Origin: Candidatus Gastranaerophilales bacterium
GTDB taxonomy: Bacteria; Cyanobacteriota; Vampirovibrionia; Gastranaerophilales; Gastranaerophilaceae
DNA length: 64,000 bases
Reading direction: 5' to 3'
Assembly: GCA_944323615.1 (NCBI GenBank)
Contig: CALUTG010000004.1
Span: 19,381 to 83,380 of the forward strand
The notes below the pieces were generated by a model. That model did no database searches. It worked only from the letters and a program-made list of their open reading frames with translations, and was not told where the DNA came from. Numbering within the stretch: the stretch's first letter is position 1; the number at the start of each line of letters is the position of its first letter. The position numbers and the translations under genes were made by a program. Shown one piece after another: positions 54,934 through 64,000 of this stretch.

Positions 54934-57900
54934 ATGGCAGGCGAAGATTTTTTCAAATTTAATAAAGGCAATGAGTTTAGGTTTTCAAACTTTAGAGAAA
55001 TAAAGGAAGAAGATCTAAAAGGTGCTGATGAAAAAACAAAAAAACTCTTTAATATTTTTGCAGGCGAAGATAAAATCTTGCAAGAAGTAGAAGCAAAGAG
55101 TTTATTTAATGTTTTAAAATCTGCTGCCGGAGATAACCAAGTATTAGAAGATAACGAAATTAAAGCGTTTGCAAAAGAACATATTGGCGAAGAAGTTGAT
55201 ACGAATATACTTGCTACTTTTGTTAATAATATCTTTGGGACTAAGGAAAAACCTCAAACCCAAGCTGTGCAAAATGTTCTAGCAAATGCACCTCAAAAAC
55301 AACAAACATTCTTGGAAAAAGCAGCTTGTAAAGAAATCGTTATTGATATTATTGATGAAAACCTTTCTGAAGCTTATGAAATATTGAATAGCCAATATTT
55401 AGGCTCAATTTCAGGTTGGCACGATGAAAGAAAAGATAAGAACGATATTTTAAAAACATCTAACGTATCTAAAGTTTTGGATTACCAAAACGCAGGTATT
55501 GAATGGATGAATAAAGCTAAATTAGCACCTCCAAATGGGCTTACTAAAAAAGAATACTATGAAGGCAATAAACAAAGAATCAAAGATATGATTCTTACTC
55601 GTGTTTTAGTGCTAGATACTAATACCAAATTCAAAGAATTAAAGAACAAATATTCTGAAGAAAAACTAGCTCAAATTATTGGGGATTATGTAGAACAATT
55701 ATGCTCAAATGCATCAATAGAAGATTTAAAAGATATTCAGAAACAATTTGTTTCATATAGTGGTGTAGAGGAAATTCAAGCATTAGAAAATGTTGTTGAT
55801 AATGCTATCAAATTTAATGCTGATAAAAACAAGCCTATGCCTTATAGCGAAGTTCCTTTACCAAAATTTGATAATTCAAAAGGTATAATCCCTGAATATT
55901 GGAATACTGATGAACCAATTTCTTTTGAAGAAGTTTATAAAATAGAAAGAGGAACTGAATATTCACAATACAAAATTGAACAATATGCACTAGCTAAAAA
56001 AGAAATGGAAGTTGTTGCTAATGCATATAACAAAAAACAACAATTTGTCGAATTTGCAGAAGGTTTAAGAAAAGATGAAACTTTAAACATAGACGAAAAA
56101 ACACAAAAAGTTTTAGAAGGCTTTGCAACATTCTATGCGTTAGCTGAAGATGGTGGATTAAGTCAGCTACAAGAATTAATTGCTGAATCTAAATTGCCTA
56201 TTAGCATTGATGAAAACGGGTTTAATTTTGGCAATTTAGATGATAGTGCTAAAAATAGAGCATTAAATTCATTATTAAAACTAGCTCAACAATCAAAAGA
56301 AAAAGAATTTGAAGAATTTTTAAATGGTAAAACAATTGAAGATTATCAAATAGCTTTAGCACAAGCTCACGATGAAGCTATCGGGGATGAGAATGGGAAA
56401 ATGATGGCTGAAGCTATGAAAAATGATAACCTAACTTGTATCCAAAGATGGACAGGCAATACCTCAATGGCAGGTATGGGTATGACAATTGTCGGTGGTA
56501 TTCTTTGTTTTACTCCACTTGCACCTTTAGGAGCAGGAATGATTACAGTTGGTAATACTCTTGCAATTGGTGGTATGGTTGCAAAAACAGGCTTAGGTGT
56601 TACTGATTACGCAACTAAAGATGTTCAAACTGCTGAAGAAGCTGAGCAATTAACTAAAGACTTTATTATGGATGCAGGTGGTTTTATCATAGGTATGGGA
56701 GCAGGCAAAGCTGGCTTGAAAGCATTTAGTAAACTTATTGATAAAAAACTTGTTGCTGTTTTCGGACAACAAATTGCATCAGGAAATAAAATGCAAGCAT
56801 TAAAAACTGTGTTTACGAATCCTGAATATTTAAAGAATTTTATGACGGCAGCAGGAGCAAAATTAAGTGCTGACTTTGTAATCTCTTATGCAGGGGATTT
56901 GGCAATGATGGGCATTTTAGATACACAAGACGATTGGCAATCTCTATTAAAAGCAAACTTAACAGGTATTTTGGTCGGTATGTCCGGCGATATTAAAGAT
57001 GTTTCTGGTGTTGGCAGACCTCGTAACTTTGGAGTTTCTGATGGTGTAAGACCGATGACTGAAATGGATTATGGACAAAGACTGTTGGGTAATGATGTAA
57101 CTGTGGCTGATCCAAAAACAGGGGCAAGTGTTGAAGGAACAGTAACAGGATTATATAGCCAAAACGGACAAGTTGAAATCGAAGTCAATGGACAAAGATA
57201 TTCTACTAATGATGTCGCAGAAGTTAAAGGGGAAGCTAAGGTTGAAACGACTAAAATTGAAGCTCTTGATGAGAAACCTCAAATAACTACACCAATAAAA
57301 TCACAAGCAATTGATATTACAAAATTAAAAATAGAAGACGCTAGCATTGATGATTTAAAAGCTATTCAAAAAATTGACATTGAATCATTTAAAGAAAACT
57401 ATTATATAGATTCAGATTTTGATGATTATAAGATTGATTTAGAAGAACAAGGCATATCTACATATGCTATAAAGTCAGACAATGGTGATGTTATTGGTTA
57501 TTACCAACTTGAACCCGTTGAAAACGGAGAATTATATATTTACAGTATTGGCGTACGTTCTGATTTAAGAAATACAAAAGCTTCTTATGCTGCAATTAAG
57601 CAAATGCAAGAAAGTATTACTAAATTTGCCCAAGAAAACAATATCGAAAAAGTCGTTTTAGATGTTGATGCTAGTAAACCTGAACTTGTAAAATTATACA
57701 AAAAATTCGGTTTTGAAATAACAGCAGAAGACAGAGGTGTTGAGGCAGGGCATGAATATCACGATTACAGAATGGAGATTAATGTAAAAAAAGCTTTAGA
57801 TGACAATATCTCTAAGGTTGAATCAAGTATTCCTGCAATCACTACTAATAATTCTTTAACAAGAAGTGATTCTGAAAATATAATTAAAACAATTCTCTTA

Positions 57901-60900
57901 GACAATGGCATTGAAGATGAAAAACTTGAAAAAATAATAACAGCATTACCTGATGATTCAAGTGCTGAGATTTTAGCAAAGTATCTAGAATATTGCAAAG
58001 AGACAAATAACGACCATATTGCATTTTTATATAGACTTAATACTCCTGAAAGAATATCAGAATTTACTGAATTGATTAAAGAGAAGGGTATTTCTAAAAT
58101 TCCTCCAGCTATTACTAGAGTAATGGCTTTTGTAGAATCAAAAGAAGAATTAAATTTGATTATTGATAGTGGCTATATGCTTGGTGGCCGTCTTTTTGAT
58201 ATTCAAGAGTTTGAAGCAACTATGGATATTAAGGATCCAAAAACAAGAGAAAACCTATTAAGACTTTGTGGTTCTAAATTATTTGCTAATGTTAGATGGT
58301 ACGAATTATATCAAATAGCAGATGATATTACTTTAAAAAACTTGGATAGAATAGATGGTATGATGGATAAATTAAATCGACTTGATAAATATCCTCGAGA
58401 CGATGCACATTTATTATTAACATTATCAAATGAAGAACTTGATGTTATTGAAAAAAGAGGTCTTTTAAAAAATATTGAAGGCAGAGAAAGAAAATTATCG
58501 GCTAGTGATGTCAATAGATTATCTAGGGTTGATGATAAAACTTGGGAAATCATAAAACAACGCAATCTATTACATAATATTGAACTTGAGAATGCAAATG
58601 GAAAATATAACTATTTGTTAGATGCAGAAACGATGATAGCCATTGCGGAATTAACTGATGCTGAATTTTTAAATATTGAAAAACGTAATCTTTTCAATTT
58701 AAAGGATAAATATACATATGATTCTAGTGGGGATAAACCTCAACCAAGTGATATATATTGTCTTGCAAAAATGGATGATGAAATATTCAGAGAATTTGAA
58801 ATTTTAAATCAAATGACTGAAAGTAAATCTATGGATCCATATGGCGAAGTAAAAGCTAGCGAAAAAAGATTTACAATAAATGAATGTATTAGAATTGCGA
58901 CAGCATCTGAAGACGTAAAAACTCGTATTCAAAATGAAAATTTATTGGAACAAACTAACAAAGGAAGACTTTTGTATGCAGATGAAATTCTAAAATTAGC
59001 ATCTCTAGATCCATATAAAAAAGCTTTAATTAATAGCTATTTAGAAATGAAAATTGGTGATGAAAGTCGTTTTTCACCTACTGATGCTGAAAAGCTTGCG
59101 AATTTAAGTAAAGAAGAATTAAAAATATTACAAGAAAGACATTTACTTGACGTATATACGTCGAGTCGTAAATACTCAGAAGGAGAAGTTGAAGGTTTTA
59201 CAATTTATCAAATCTTAGACCTGATAGAAGTTCCTCAAAAAACTTGGGAATATATGGAAAAATCCAGCTTAAAAGGTAAAATAAGCAATTTTGACTTCGC
59301 TTCCTTAAAAGATATTACTGACGAGCAATGGGAGCGTGCATTTAAAGATGGTTTATTCCCTATAAAAGCAGCGAGCGATGATATATATTTTGCAGATGAA
59401 ATAAAAGTAGCTTTAAAATTGGCAGATAAAAATTGGGATAGATATATAAATGATATTGTACCTATCAGAAATGAATTCAAAATATGTAGTTTCAGCTATA
59501 GAGATTTAACTAAAATTACATCAATGGAAGATAAAACATATCAACGCTTTAAAGAAGTTATGACAAAAGGACGCAAAAATGGCGATTGGGGTGCACCAAT
59601 AAGCATTGATGAATTTTTAGTTATGGTTAAAGATTTAGATGACGTTCGGTGGGAGCGTATCAAAAATGATTTGTATAGTATTGAAATGATGAATACACAA
59701 CTTTCCACAAAAGATATGCGTTCAATAGCTGAATTAAATGATGTCGAATATGCTCGTGCTATTGAAATCATCAAAGGATTCCAATCAAAAGGCCACCATT
59801 TTGAAATTCATGACAAAATAGACCTCCTTCTTAATATTGTAAAAATTGATGAAAATACATACAAGAGAGTTAAAGCAGAGATAACAAGTGATTTTATTGA
59901 ATTAAATTTAAAGTATCTTTCAGCACTTGCGAGCTTGGATGTTGAACAATATAACAGACTTAATAATGAAATACAAAATTTGAAAATAAATACTAATGAG
60001 AAATTTTTATTAGCAGGTTTATCTGAAGAAAAATATAATGCAATCAAAAACTATATTTTTAGCGATAGAATTAAAACAAATCGATATGATACAGATAATA
60101 AAATAAGTGTTTCTGATATTATTAGTTTAACTGAATTAGAACCAAAACAATTTGAAAGAGTTAAGACATTATTATTTTTAGAAGATTCAGTATATCAGAT
60201 ACAATATAATGGTACTGATATTAACATTGCATCAACTATTACTGATGAAATGGTAAATAAATTTAAAAAAGATTTATTACCTTTTGTTCAAAGATATTAT
60301 GATGGTGAAGGACATCAAATCTCTGAATTTAATGAAGTATTACCAGCTACTATGAAGGAAATAGTAGAGTTATTGAATTTACCTGAAGAACAGTATAATA
60401 ATGCTTTAAAAAATTTGTTAGATATTAATGAAACAAGTAATAATATAAATAAATATAATGTAATGCAATATCTTCTTATGGATAGAGAAAGTTTTACTAA
60501 AATTAAAGATGACTTATTCTTTATCGAAGCTTTAGGGTCTCAACAACTAGATGGCTATGATTTAGCAAAATTCTTAGAGCTAAGTGATATGCAATACGAT
60601 AGATGTCTTAGTGAAATTATCCCAATCGCAAAGAAGCACTTTGATTTGACGAAGAATTTTTCAGAAGGAAATCCAATACTTTATGTGGCAAATTTATCTG
60701 CAGAAGAGTACCTAAAATTTAAGAAAGCTTTACCTATTCTTTCAAATATTAAATCTAGTGAAATATCAGCCCTAGTAAAACTCTCGGATACTGAAATAGA
60801 TGCACTCTTAAAACGAAACATCGCTGGTACTCCTTTATCTTTTTCTGCTAATTTAAAACTTTCAAAATTGTCAGACTCAGAATATGAAAGCATAAAAAAT

Positions 60901-62796
60901 ATTTTAATTTATTTTGATAAAAATCTTGATTCTTTAAAACATCAAGATATGGATGTTACAAGAAACATGGTCGCAAAATTAATTGTTCAAAATAAAGAGG
61001 GCGTATTAAATATTGTCAATTTAATTGGAGAACCCGCTTTACGTCACGCAAGTGAATTAAGATATAAAGGTTTAAAACAATTACTTGAAAATGCTAAGAC
61101 TCTAGACAATTTAAGTGAGGATACAAAGAATATATTAAAATCTAAATTAGAACAGTTGCCTCATCCGGAACAAAAACTAAGTAAATTAGAGGTTATTGCA
61201 GCTATTTCTGGAAAACTTGAAGAAGATGCTATATTAGAAATTGCTAATAAAATAAACAATCCCAAAATGACAACAAAACAAAAAGAACTAGCTGATGAAA
61301 TCTTCTCTACAAATAAACCTTACGAAGAACAAATTAATGATTTTATTAGAGCATTTAATGTTCCAAAAGAACGAGAAAGCCAAGTTAGAAAATTCTTATT
61401 AGAACAAAAATTAAACGAAAAATATGTAACACCACCATCAGCAGAAGAACAAATTGCTATCATTGATAAAAAGATACAAAGTATTATTAGCAATGACAAA
61501 ATTCCTATGGACAAAAAACAAGCATATTTAAATCAACTTGAACAACAAAAAGCAAATATAATAGCTCATCCTGAAGAATTTACAAAAGCTAGGATTAATG
61601 ATCGTGCAATTAAACCTCTTGAGGCACAAGTAGAAGCTCATATAAATTTACCAAATCAAAACAAAGAATTCACAAAATCTATTAATGAACAAATATATAA
61701 AATCTTAAAAATAGACATTACTGAAGATCTATTAACAGATATTAGTTATGATAGTAAATATATTTCCAAAATATTTGGAGGTGTTTCTGATAAAGGTTTT
61801 AAAAACAATTTTAATGAGTTAATTGAATTAATTAAAGCAAATCCTAATAAAAAATTTACTGATATTATTCGAAATTTACCTCATAATATTGAAACTAAAG
61901 AATTATTTGAAGCAAATGGTTTAGACTTTGATCGTTGGATTACTTTTGATGCAACCTCTAAACAACCATTTACTGTTAAAGTTGATGTTGAAAAAGCTGT
62001 TAGAACTGCAAGCTTTAATCTAAGAAATGAATTAAATTCTGAATTAGCAATGCGACTAGATCAAAATGAAATAGCTAAATTAATTCAGATTTTAGTAGAT
62101 AATAATATTGATACTGCTACTCAAAAAGACTTGCCTAAGATAATGAAATTAATTGAAAAAGAATTAGAAACAAATGAATATTGGAAAGGTGACTCTCCTG
62201 ACATTAAAACATTCAAAGACCACATTAAAATTCACAAGAAAAATATTCATGATGTTGAACAATTAAAAGATATTACTGAAGAACTTTATGTCAGACTTTG
62301 GGATAATGATGATGTTGGACGAAATATTTTCTTTGGTAACCATGTTGGTTGTTGCACATCAGTGGGAAGCTTTAACTCATTTGCAGCACCACAACACTTA
62401 ACAAATTCTTTTGTAAATGGTATTGAAATTGTTGATAAATCAGGAAACTCAATGGGTAATTCAATGTGTTATTTTGCAAAAGTTGACGGACAATTAACAT
62501 TTGTAATTGATAGTTTTGAGGCGAATGGTAAACTTGGTGCTTCTCCAGAAGTAACAGATGCCATTATAGCTTATGCGAAAAAAGTTTGCGCTGAAATGGG
62601 GCAACCTAATGCCAATATAATGTTTGGTCCAAATTATAACAAAATTGATTTCACAAGATGTATTAAGACAGAAGGCCATTCAATAGAAGTCATAGGAAAA
62701 GCTCCTACTGCAACATACATTGATGCTATTGGTGGTCATAACGATATAAATAATGAACATGCTGAGAGAAGTATGCACGAAATTGTAGACCTATAA
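54934..62796 (+). CDS. Giant multidomain protein (2,620 residues) with GNAT domain and helical repeats
   Basis: There is no signal peptide. Residues 30-90 hold two EF-hand-like segments (AGEDKILQEVEAKSLF, AGDNQVLEDNEIKAF). Residues about 508-590 are glycine-rich and hydrophobic (GMTIVGGILCFTPLAPLGAG), suited to membrane insertion. Residues 720-768 resemble a FlgD-like beta module (VTVADPKTGASVEGTVTG). Residues about 795-949 are a GNAT acetyltransferase (IYSIGVRSDLRNTKASYAA, LYKKFGFEI). Residues 1000-2080 contain about 25-30 degenerate helical units (for example LSDSEYESIKNIL, LSEEKYNAIKNYI). Residues 2440-2620 form a distinct Cys-containing domain (FFGNHVGCCTSVGSF). It may be a secreted toxin or effector; function unproven. 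RBS AAAGG. Confidence 0.72.
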   Translation: MAGEDFFKFNKGNEFRFSNFREIKEEDLKGADEKTKKLFNIFAGEDKILQEVEAKSLFNVLKSAAGDNQVLEDNEIKAFAKEHIGEEVDTNILATFVNNIFGTKEKPQTQAVQNVLANAPQKQQTFLEKAACKEIVIDIIDENLSEAYEILNSQYLGSISGWHDERKDKNDILKTSNVSKVLDYQNAGIEWMNKAKLAPPNGLTKKEYYEGNKQRIKDMILTRVLVLDTNTKFKELKNKYSEEKLAQIIGDYVEQLCSNASIEDLKDIQKQFVSYSGVEEIQALENVVDNAIKFNADKNKPMPYSEVPLPKFDNSKGIIPEYWNTDEPISFEEVYKIERGTEYSQYKIEQYALAKKEMEVVANAYNKKQQFVEFAEGLRKDETLNIDEKTQKVLEGFATFYALAEDGGLSQLQELIAESKLPISIDENGFNFGNLDDSAKNRALNSLLKLAQQSKEKEFEEFLNGKTIEDYQIALAQAHDEAIGDENGKMMAEAMKNDNLTCIQRWTGNTSMAGMGMTIVGGILCFTPLAPLGAGMITVGNTLAIGGMVAKTGLGVTDYATKDVQTAEEAEQLTKDFIMDAGGFIIGMGAGKAGLKAFSKLIDKKLVAVFGQQIASGNKMQALKTVFTNPEYLKNFMTAAGAKLSADFVISYAGDLAMMGILDTQDDWQSLLKANLTGILVGMSGDIKDVSGVGRPRNFGVSDGVRPMTEMDYGQRLLGNDVTVADPKTGASVEGTVTGLYSQNGQVEIEVNGQRYSTNDVAEVKGEAKVETTKIEALDEKPQITTPIKSQAIDITKLKIEDASIDDLKAIQKIDIESFKENYYIDSDFDDYKIDLEEQGISTYAIKSDNGDVIGYYQLEPVENGELYIYSIGVRSDLRNTKASYAAIKQMQESITKFAQENNIEKVVLDVDASKPELVKLYKKFGFEITAEDRGVEAGHEYHDYRMEINVKKALDDNISKVESSIPAITTNNSLTRSDSENIIKTILLDNGIEDEKLEKIITALPDDSSAEILAKYLEYCKETNNDHIAFLYRLNTPERISEFTELIKEKGISKIPPAITRVMAFVESKEELNLIIDSGYMLGGRLFDIQEFEATMDIKDPKTRENLLRLCGSKLFANVRWYELYQIADDITLKNLDRIDGMMDKLNRLDKYPRDDAHLLLTLSNEELDVIEKRGLLKNIEGRERKLSASDVNRLSRVDDKTWEIIKQRNLLHNIELENANGKYNYLLDAETMIAIAELTDAEFLNIEKRNLFNLKDKYTYDSSGDKPQPSDIYCLAKMDDEIFREFEILNQMTESKSMDPYGEVKASEKRFTINECIRIATASEDVKTRIQNENLLEQTNKGRLLYADEILKLASLDPYKKALINSYLEMKIGDESRFSPTDAEKLANLSKEELKILQERHLLDVYTSSRKYSEGEVEGFTIYQILDLIEVPQKTWEYMEKSSLKGKISNFDFASLKDITDEQWERAFKDGLFPIKAASDDIYFADEIKVALKLADKNWDRYINDIVPIRNEFKICSFSYRDLTKITSMEDKTYQRFKEVMTKGRKNGDWGAPISIDEFLVMVKDLDDVRWERIKNDLYSIEMMNTQLSTKDMRSIAELNDVEYARAIEIIKGFQSKGHHFEIHDKIDLLLNIVKIDENTYKRVKAEITSDFIELNLKYLSALASLDVEQYNRLNNEIQNLKINTNEKFLLAGLSEEKYNAIKNYIFSDRIKTNRYDTDNKISVSDIISLTELEPKQFERVKTLLFLEDSVYQIQYNGTDINIASTITDEMVNKFKKDLLPFVQRYYDGEGHQISEFNEVLPATMKEIVELLNLPEEQYNNALKNLLDINETSNNINKYNVMQYLLMDRESFTKIKDDLFFIEALGSQQLDGYDLAKFLELSDMQYDRCLSEIIPIAKKHFDLTKNFSEGNPILYVANLSAEEYLKFKKALPILSNIKSSEISALVKLSDTEIDALLKRNIAGTPLSFSANLKLSKLSDSEYESIKNILIYFDKNLDSLKHQDMDVTRNMVAKLIVQNKEGVLNIVNLIGEPALRHASELRYKGLKQLLENAKTLDNLSEDTKNILKSKLEQLPHPEQKLSKLEVIAAISGKLEEDAILEIANKINNPKMTTKQKELADEIFSTNKPYEEQINDFIRAFNVPKERESQVRKFLLEQKLNEKYVTPPSAEEQIAIIDKKIQSIISNDKIPMDKKQAYLNQLEQQKANIIAHPEEFTKARINDRAIKPLEAQVEAHINLPNQNKEFTKSINEQIYKILKIDITEDLLTDISYDSKYISKIFGGVSDKGFKNNFNELIELIKANPNKKFTDIIRNLPHNIETKELFEANGLDFDRWITFDATSKQPFTVKVDVEKAVRTASFNLRNELNSELAMRLDQNEIAKLIQILVDNNIDTATQKDLPKIMKLIEKELETNEYWKGDSPDIKTFKDHIKIHKKNIHDVEQLKDITEELYVRLWDNDDVGRNIFFGNHVGCCTSVGSFNSFAAPQHLTNSFVNGIEIVDKSGNSMGNSMCYFAKVDGQLTFVIDSFEANGKLGASPEVTDAIIAYAKKVCAEMGQPNANIMFGPNYNKIDFTRCIKTEGHSIEVIGKAPTATYIDAIGGHNDINNEHAERSMHEIVDL

Positions 62797-62877
62797 TCTT
62801 TATAATTCCCCCAACTAGCCACTTCATTATGTTACATAAAATCTTGACTTTCTTTTACTTGCAAGTAATGAATAATT

Positions 62878-62928
62878 TTTAAACACCATTTAAACACTTT
62901 TTAAACAGCTTTTAAACGTTGTTTAAAT
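62878..62928 (+). repeat. Five TTTAAA(C) motifs phased at exactly 11 bp
   Basis: TTTAAAC starts at 62878, 62889, 62900 and 62911, and TTTAAA at 62922, so every copy lies on the same face of the helix. The array sits directly upstream of the gene at 62961, after a TTGACT (62844-62849) that may be its -35. It could be a cooperative operator or an iteron-like site. Confidence 0.7.
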
Positions 62929-62960
62929 TTAATATATTTTTAATTACAATAAAAACAATT

Positions 62961-63752
62961 ATGACAAAAATAGAAACTAAAAAATTAGAAAAAGAATATC
63001 TCACTAAATTTTTGAATTCAAATTTAGGTAAAAAATGGTATGAGGAAAATTCTATTATAGAAATTAAAGAATCAGAAGCTCCTGATTATATATTTAAAAC
63101 ATCTAATAACCAAACTATTGGATTTGAAATTACACAATTCTTTTGTGAGCATAAGAATAAAGATTATTCTCAAGTTTTGACTACCATTGGAAACAAAATT
63201 TGCAAGATGACAAAAGAAAAATATAATATTGAAATATCAATATTAATCAACCAATATGATAAAAGAGAATTAAGTCCTAAGTTTGAGGATATTTTAGATT
63301 ATGCTTATAATCCAGGATTTGCAGAATTACCGCCTTTAAAAGAATTTAAAAAAGAACTTGAAAAAGTACTATTAGAAGGGATTGAAACTTTAACCAAATA
63401 TAAATTGGTTCAAAAATGGATAAAAATTAAAGAAGAATATTATAAAATATCTATGCAGCCATTTCCATCTATATCTTCTGGAAAATTTGATTGCCATGTA
63501 AATAATGCTGGTAAAGTTAAATTTAATCCATTTGAAGAACTGCAAGCTTGTATAAATCGAAAGAATGAAAAAGTAAAAAAATATTGTAAAAATATGGATA
63601 AATTATGCTTATTAGTTTTGGTGCCAGATGGTAAACTTGGGAATTATTGTTCTTTTAATTTTGAAATTAATTCTCATAAATTTATTTCAAAATTTGATGA
63701 AATTTTTCTATGTGATGAAAAAGGTAATTGTTATCATTTAAATAACAAATAA
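62961..63752 (+). CDS. PD-(D/E)XK-like protein of unknown function
   Basis: I choose ATG 62961 (263 residues); an ATG at 62919 lies inside the TTTAAAC array. Neither has a Shine-Dalgarno. Residues about 35-55 (APDYIFKTSNNQ, then TIGFEITQFF) give a D ... E-x-T pattern like PD-(D/E)XK nucleases with a changed last residue. Two Cys (CINRK, YCKNM) and a C-terminal GNYCSFNFEI segment follow. Possibly a restriction or defence nuclease. Last gene of the island, next to tRNA-Ala. Confidence 0.55.
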   Translation: MTKIETKKLEKEYLTKFLNSNLGKKWYEENSIIEIKESEAPDYIFKTSNNQTIGFEITQFFCEHKNKDYSQVLTTIGNKICKMTKEKYNIEISILINQYDKRELSPKFEDILDYAYNPGFAELPPLKEFKKELEKVLLEGIETLTKYKLVQKWIKIKEEYYKISMQPFPSISSGKFDCHVNNAGKVKFNPFEELQACINRKNEKVKKYCKNMDKLCLLVLVPDGKLGNYCSFNFEINSHKFISKFDEIFLCDEKGNCYHLNNK

Positions 63753-63876
63753 ATTTTCAAAAAACTTCCGACTAAATATGTCAAACTTGCGATACTTTAT
63801 GTCAAAATCCCTGACACATATAATCCGAATATTGATACCCAAAACAACTTTTTAATTGTCCTATTAATTTATAACT

Positions 63877-63897
63877 AAAAAAGAGCCCGAAGGCTCT
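63877..63897 (-). terminator. Terminator of tRNA-Ala
   Basis: On the minus strand AGAGCC TTCG GGCTCT is followed by a T run (bases 63877-63882 read as A on the plus strand). A stable UUCG-type tetraloop hairpin, 28 bp past the tRNA 3' end. Confidence 0.85.
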
Positions 63898-63924
63898 GAT
63901 TTTAATAGTTCTATTTGTTTTAAA

Positions 63925-64000
63925 TGGTGGAGGTTAGGAGATTCGAACTCCTGACCCCCTGCGTGCAAAGCAGGTGCTCTACCAGCTGAGCTAAACCCCC
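63925..64000 (-). tRNA. tRNA-Ala (anticodon TGC)
   Basis: A 76-nt tRNA read from 64000 downwards. Acceptor GGGGGTT pairs with AACCTCC. The anticodon stem CCTGC/GCAGG encloses TTTGCAC, giving TGC for Ala codons. The T arm is AGGAGTTCGAATCTCCT. The CCA end is encoded (63925-63927), unlike the other tRNAs here. Its 3' end faces the accessory island, a common site for integration; I found no second copy of the 3' end at the island's left side. Confidence 0.93.

Noticed and set aside
63925..64000. tRNA-Ala 3' end as the proven attachment site of the island
   Set aside because: I searched by eye for a second copy of the 3' end at the left side and found none, so location alone is not enough.

Overview
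The window looks like a chromosome segment from an uncultured gut bacterium of the Candidatus Gastranaerophilales (class Vampirovibrionia, also called Melainabacteria). This is an inference from several signs: low GC content, standard code, AGGAG-type ribosome binding sites on housekeeping genes, murF next to envelope glycan genes, and above all many unrelated proteins of unknown function that share an N-terminal signature. That signature is a start such as MLIQPI or MFINPI, followed 15 to 35 residues later by a short motif such as ISFGD, LTFGN, ASFKG or PAFQKG. I could not run a database search.

Layout. (1) 1-6.4 kb: a surface glycan block read on the plus strand (end of an SGNH hydrolase, GT9 and GT2 glycosyltransferases, an FrhB/polysaccharide pyruvyl transferase fusion, a hexapeptide acyltransferase), running almost without gaps into murF. 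(2) 6.6-12.4 kb: hibernation factor, a dolichyl-phosphate-type GT2, an ankyrin-like protein, rdgB, efp, and accB-accC. (3) 12.5-13 kb: tRNA-Gly(CCC) followed by two tandem 172-173 bp repeats that each end in a degenerate copy of the tRNA 3' end. (4) 13-18 kb: rtcB, a CheR-like methyltransferase, coaBC, a Nif3 protein and two exported proteins. (5) 18-24.2 kb: lineage-type proteins, including three consecutive AAA+-like genes, two of which lack a P-loop. (6) 24.3-25.5 kb: tmRNA on the minus strand. Beyond its 3' end lies an element related to the tRNA-Gly repeats, its 5' end is partly duplicated, and a 24-residue hydrophobic peptide gene sits upstream. (7) 25.6-33.4 kb: a flavin reductase-rubredoxin fusion, then a minus-strand hydrolase, acetyltransferase and DUF3737 group divergent from a LysR regulator. 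(8) 33.5-43.3 kb: tRNA-Leu(CAA), thrS, tgt-ndk, a TPR protein, metG, an HMGL-like aldolase and an OmpH-like chaperone, with several intergenic repeat families.

(9) 43.9-63.8 kb is an accessory island bounded on the right by tRNA-Ala(TGC). It carries a DUF6876 protein, an unknown protein, an AbiE toxin-antitoxin pair, and a Mu/Tn7-type operon (DDE transposase, AAA ATPase, and a tyrosine-recombinase-like protein that has lost its catalytic residues). Next come an XRE regulator and a three-gene sce7726/sce7725/RES operon that is probably a defence cassette. After these are a catalytic-domain-only tyrosine recombinase surrounded by GTTACA repeats, a 2,620-residue multidomain protein, and a PD-(D/E)XK-like gene preceded by an exactly 11-bp-phased TTTAAAC array. 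Several island genes have no Shine-Dalgarno sequence, unlike the chromosomal genes.

Best candidates for something undescribed: the small non-coding element at the 3' ends of tRNA-Gly and tmRNA, the transposon operon with a dead recombinase as third protein, the giant island protein with its neighbouring recombinase sites, and the shared N-terminal tag on lineage proteins.
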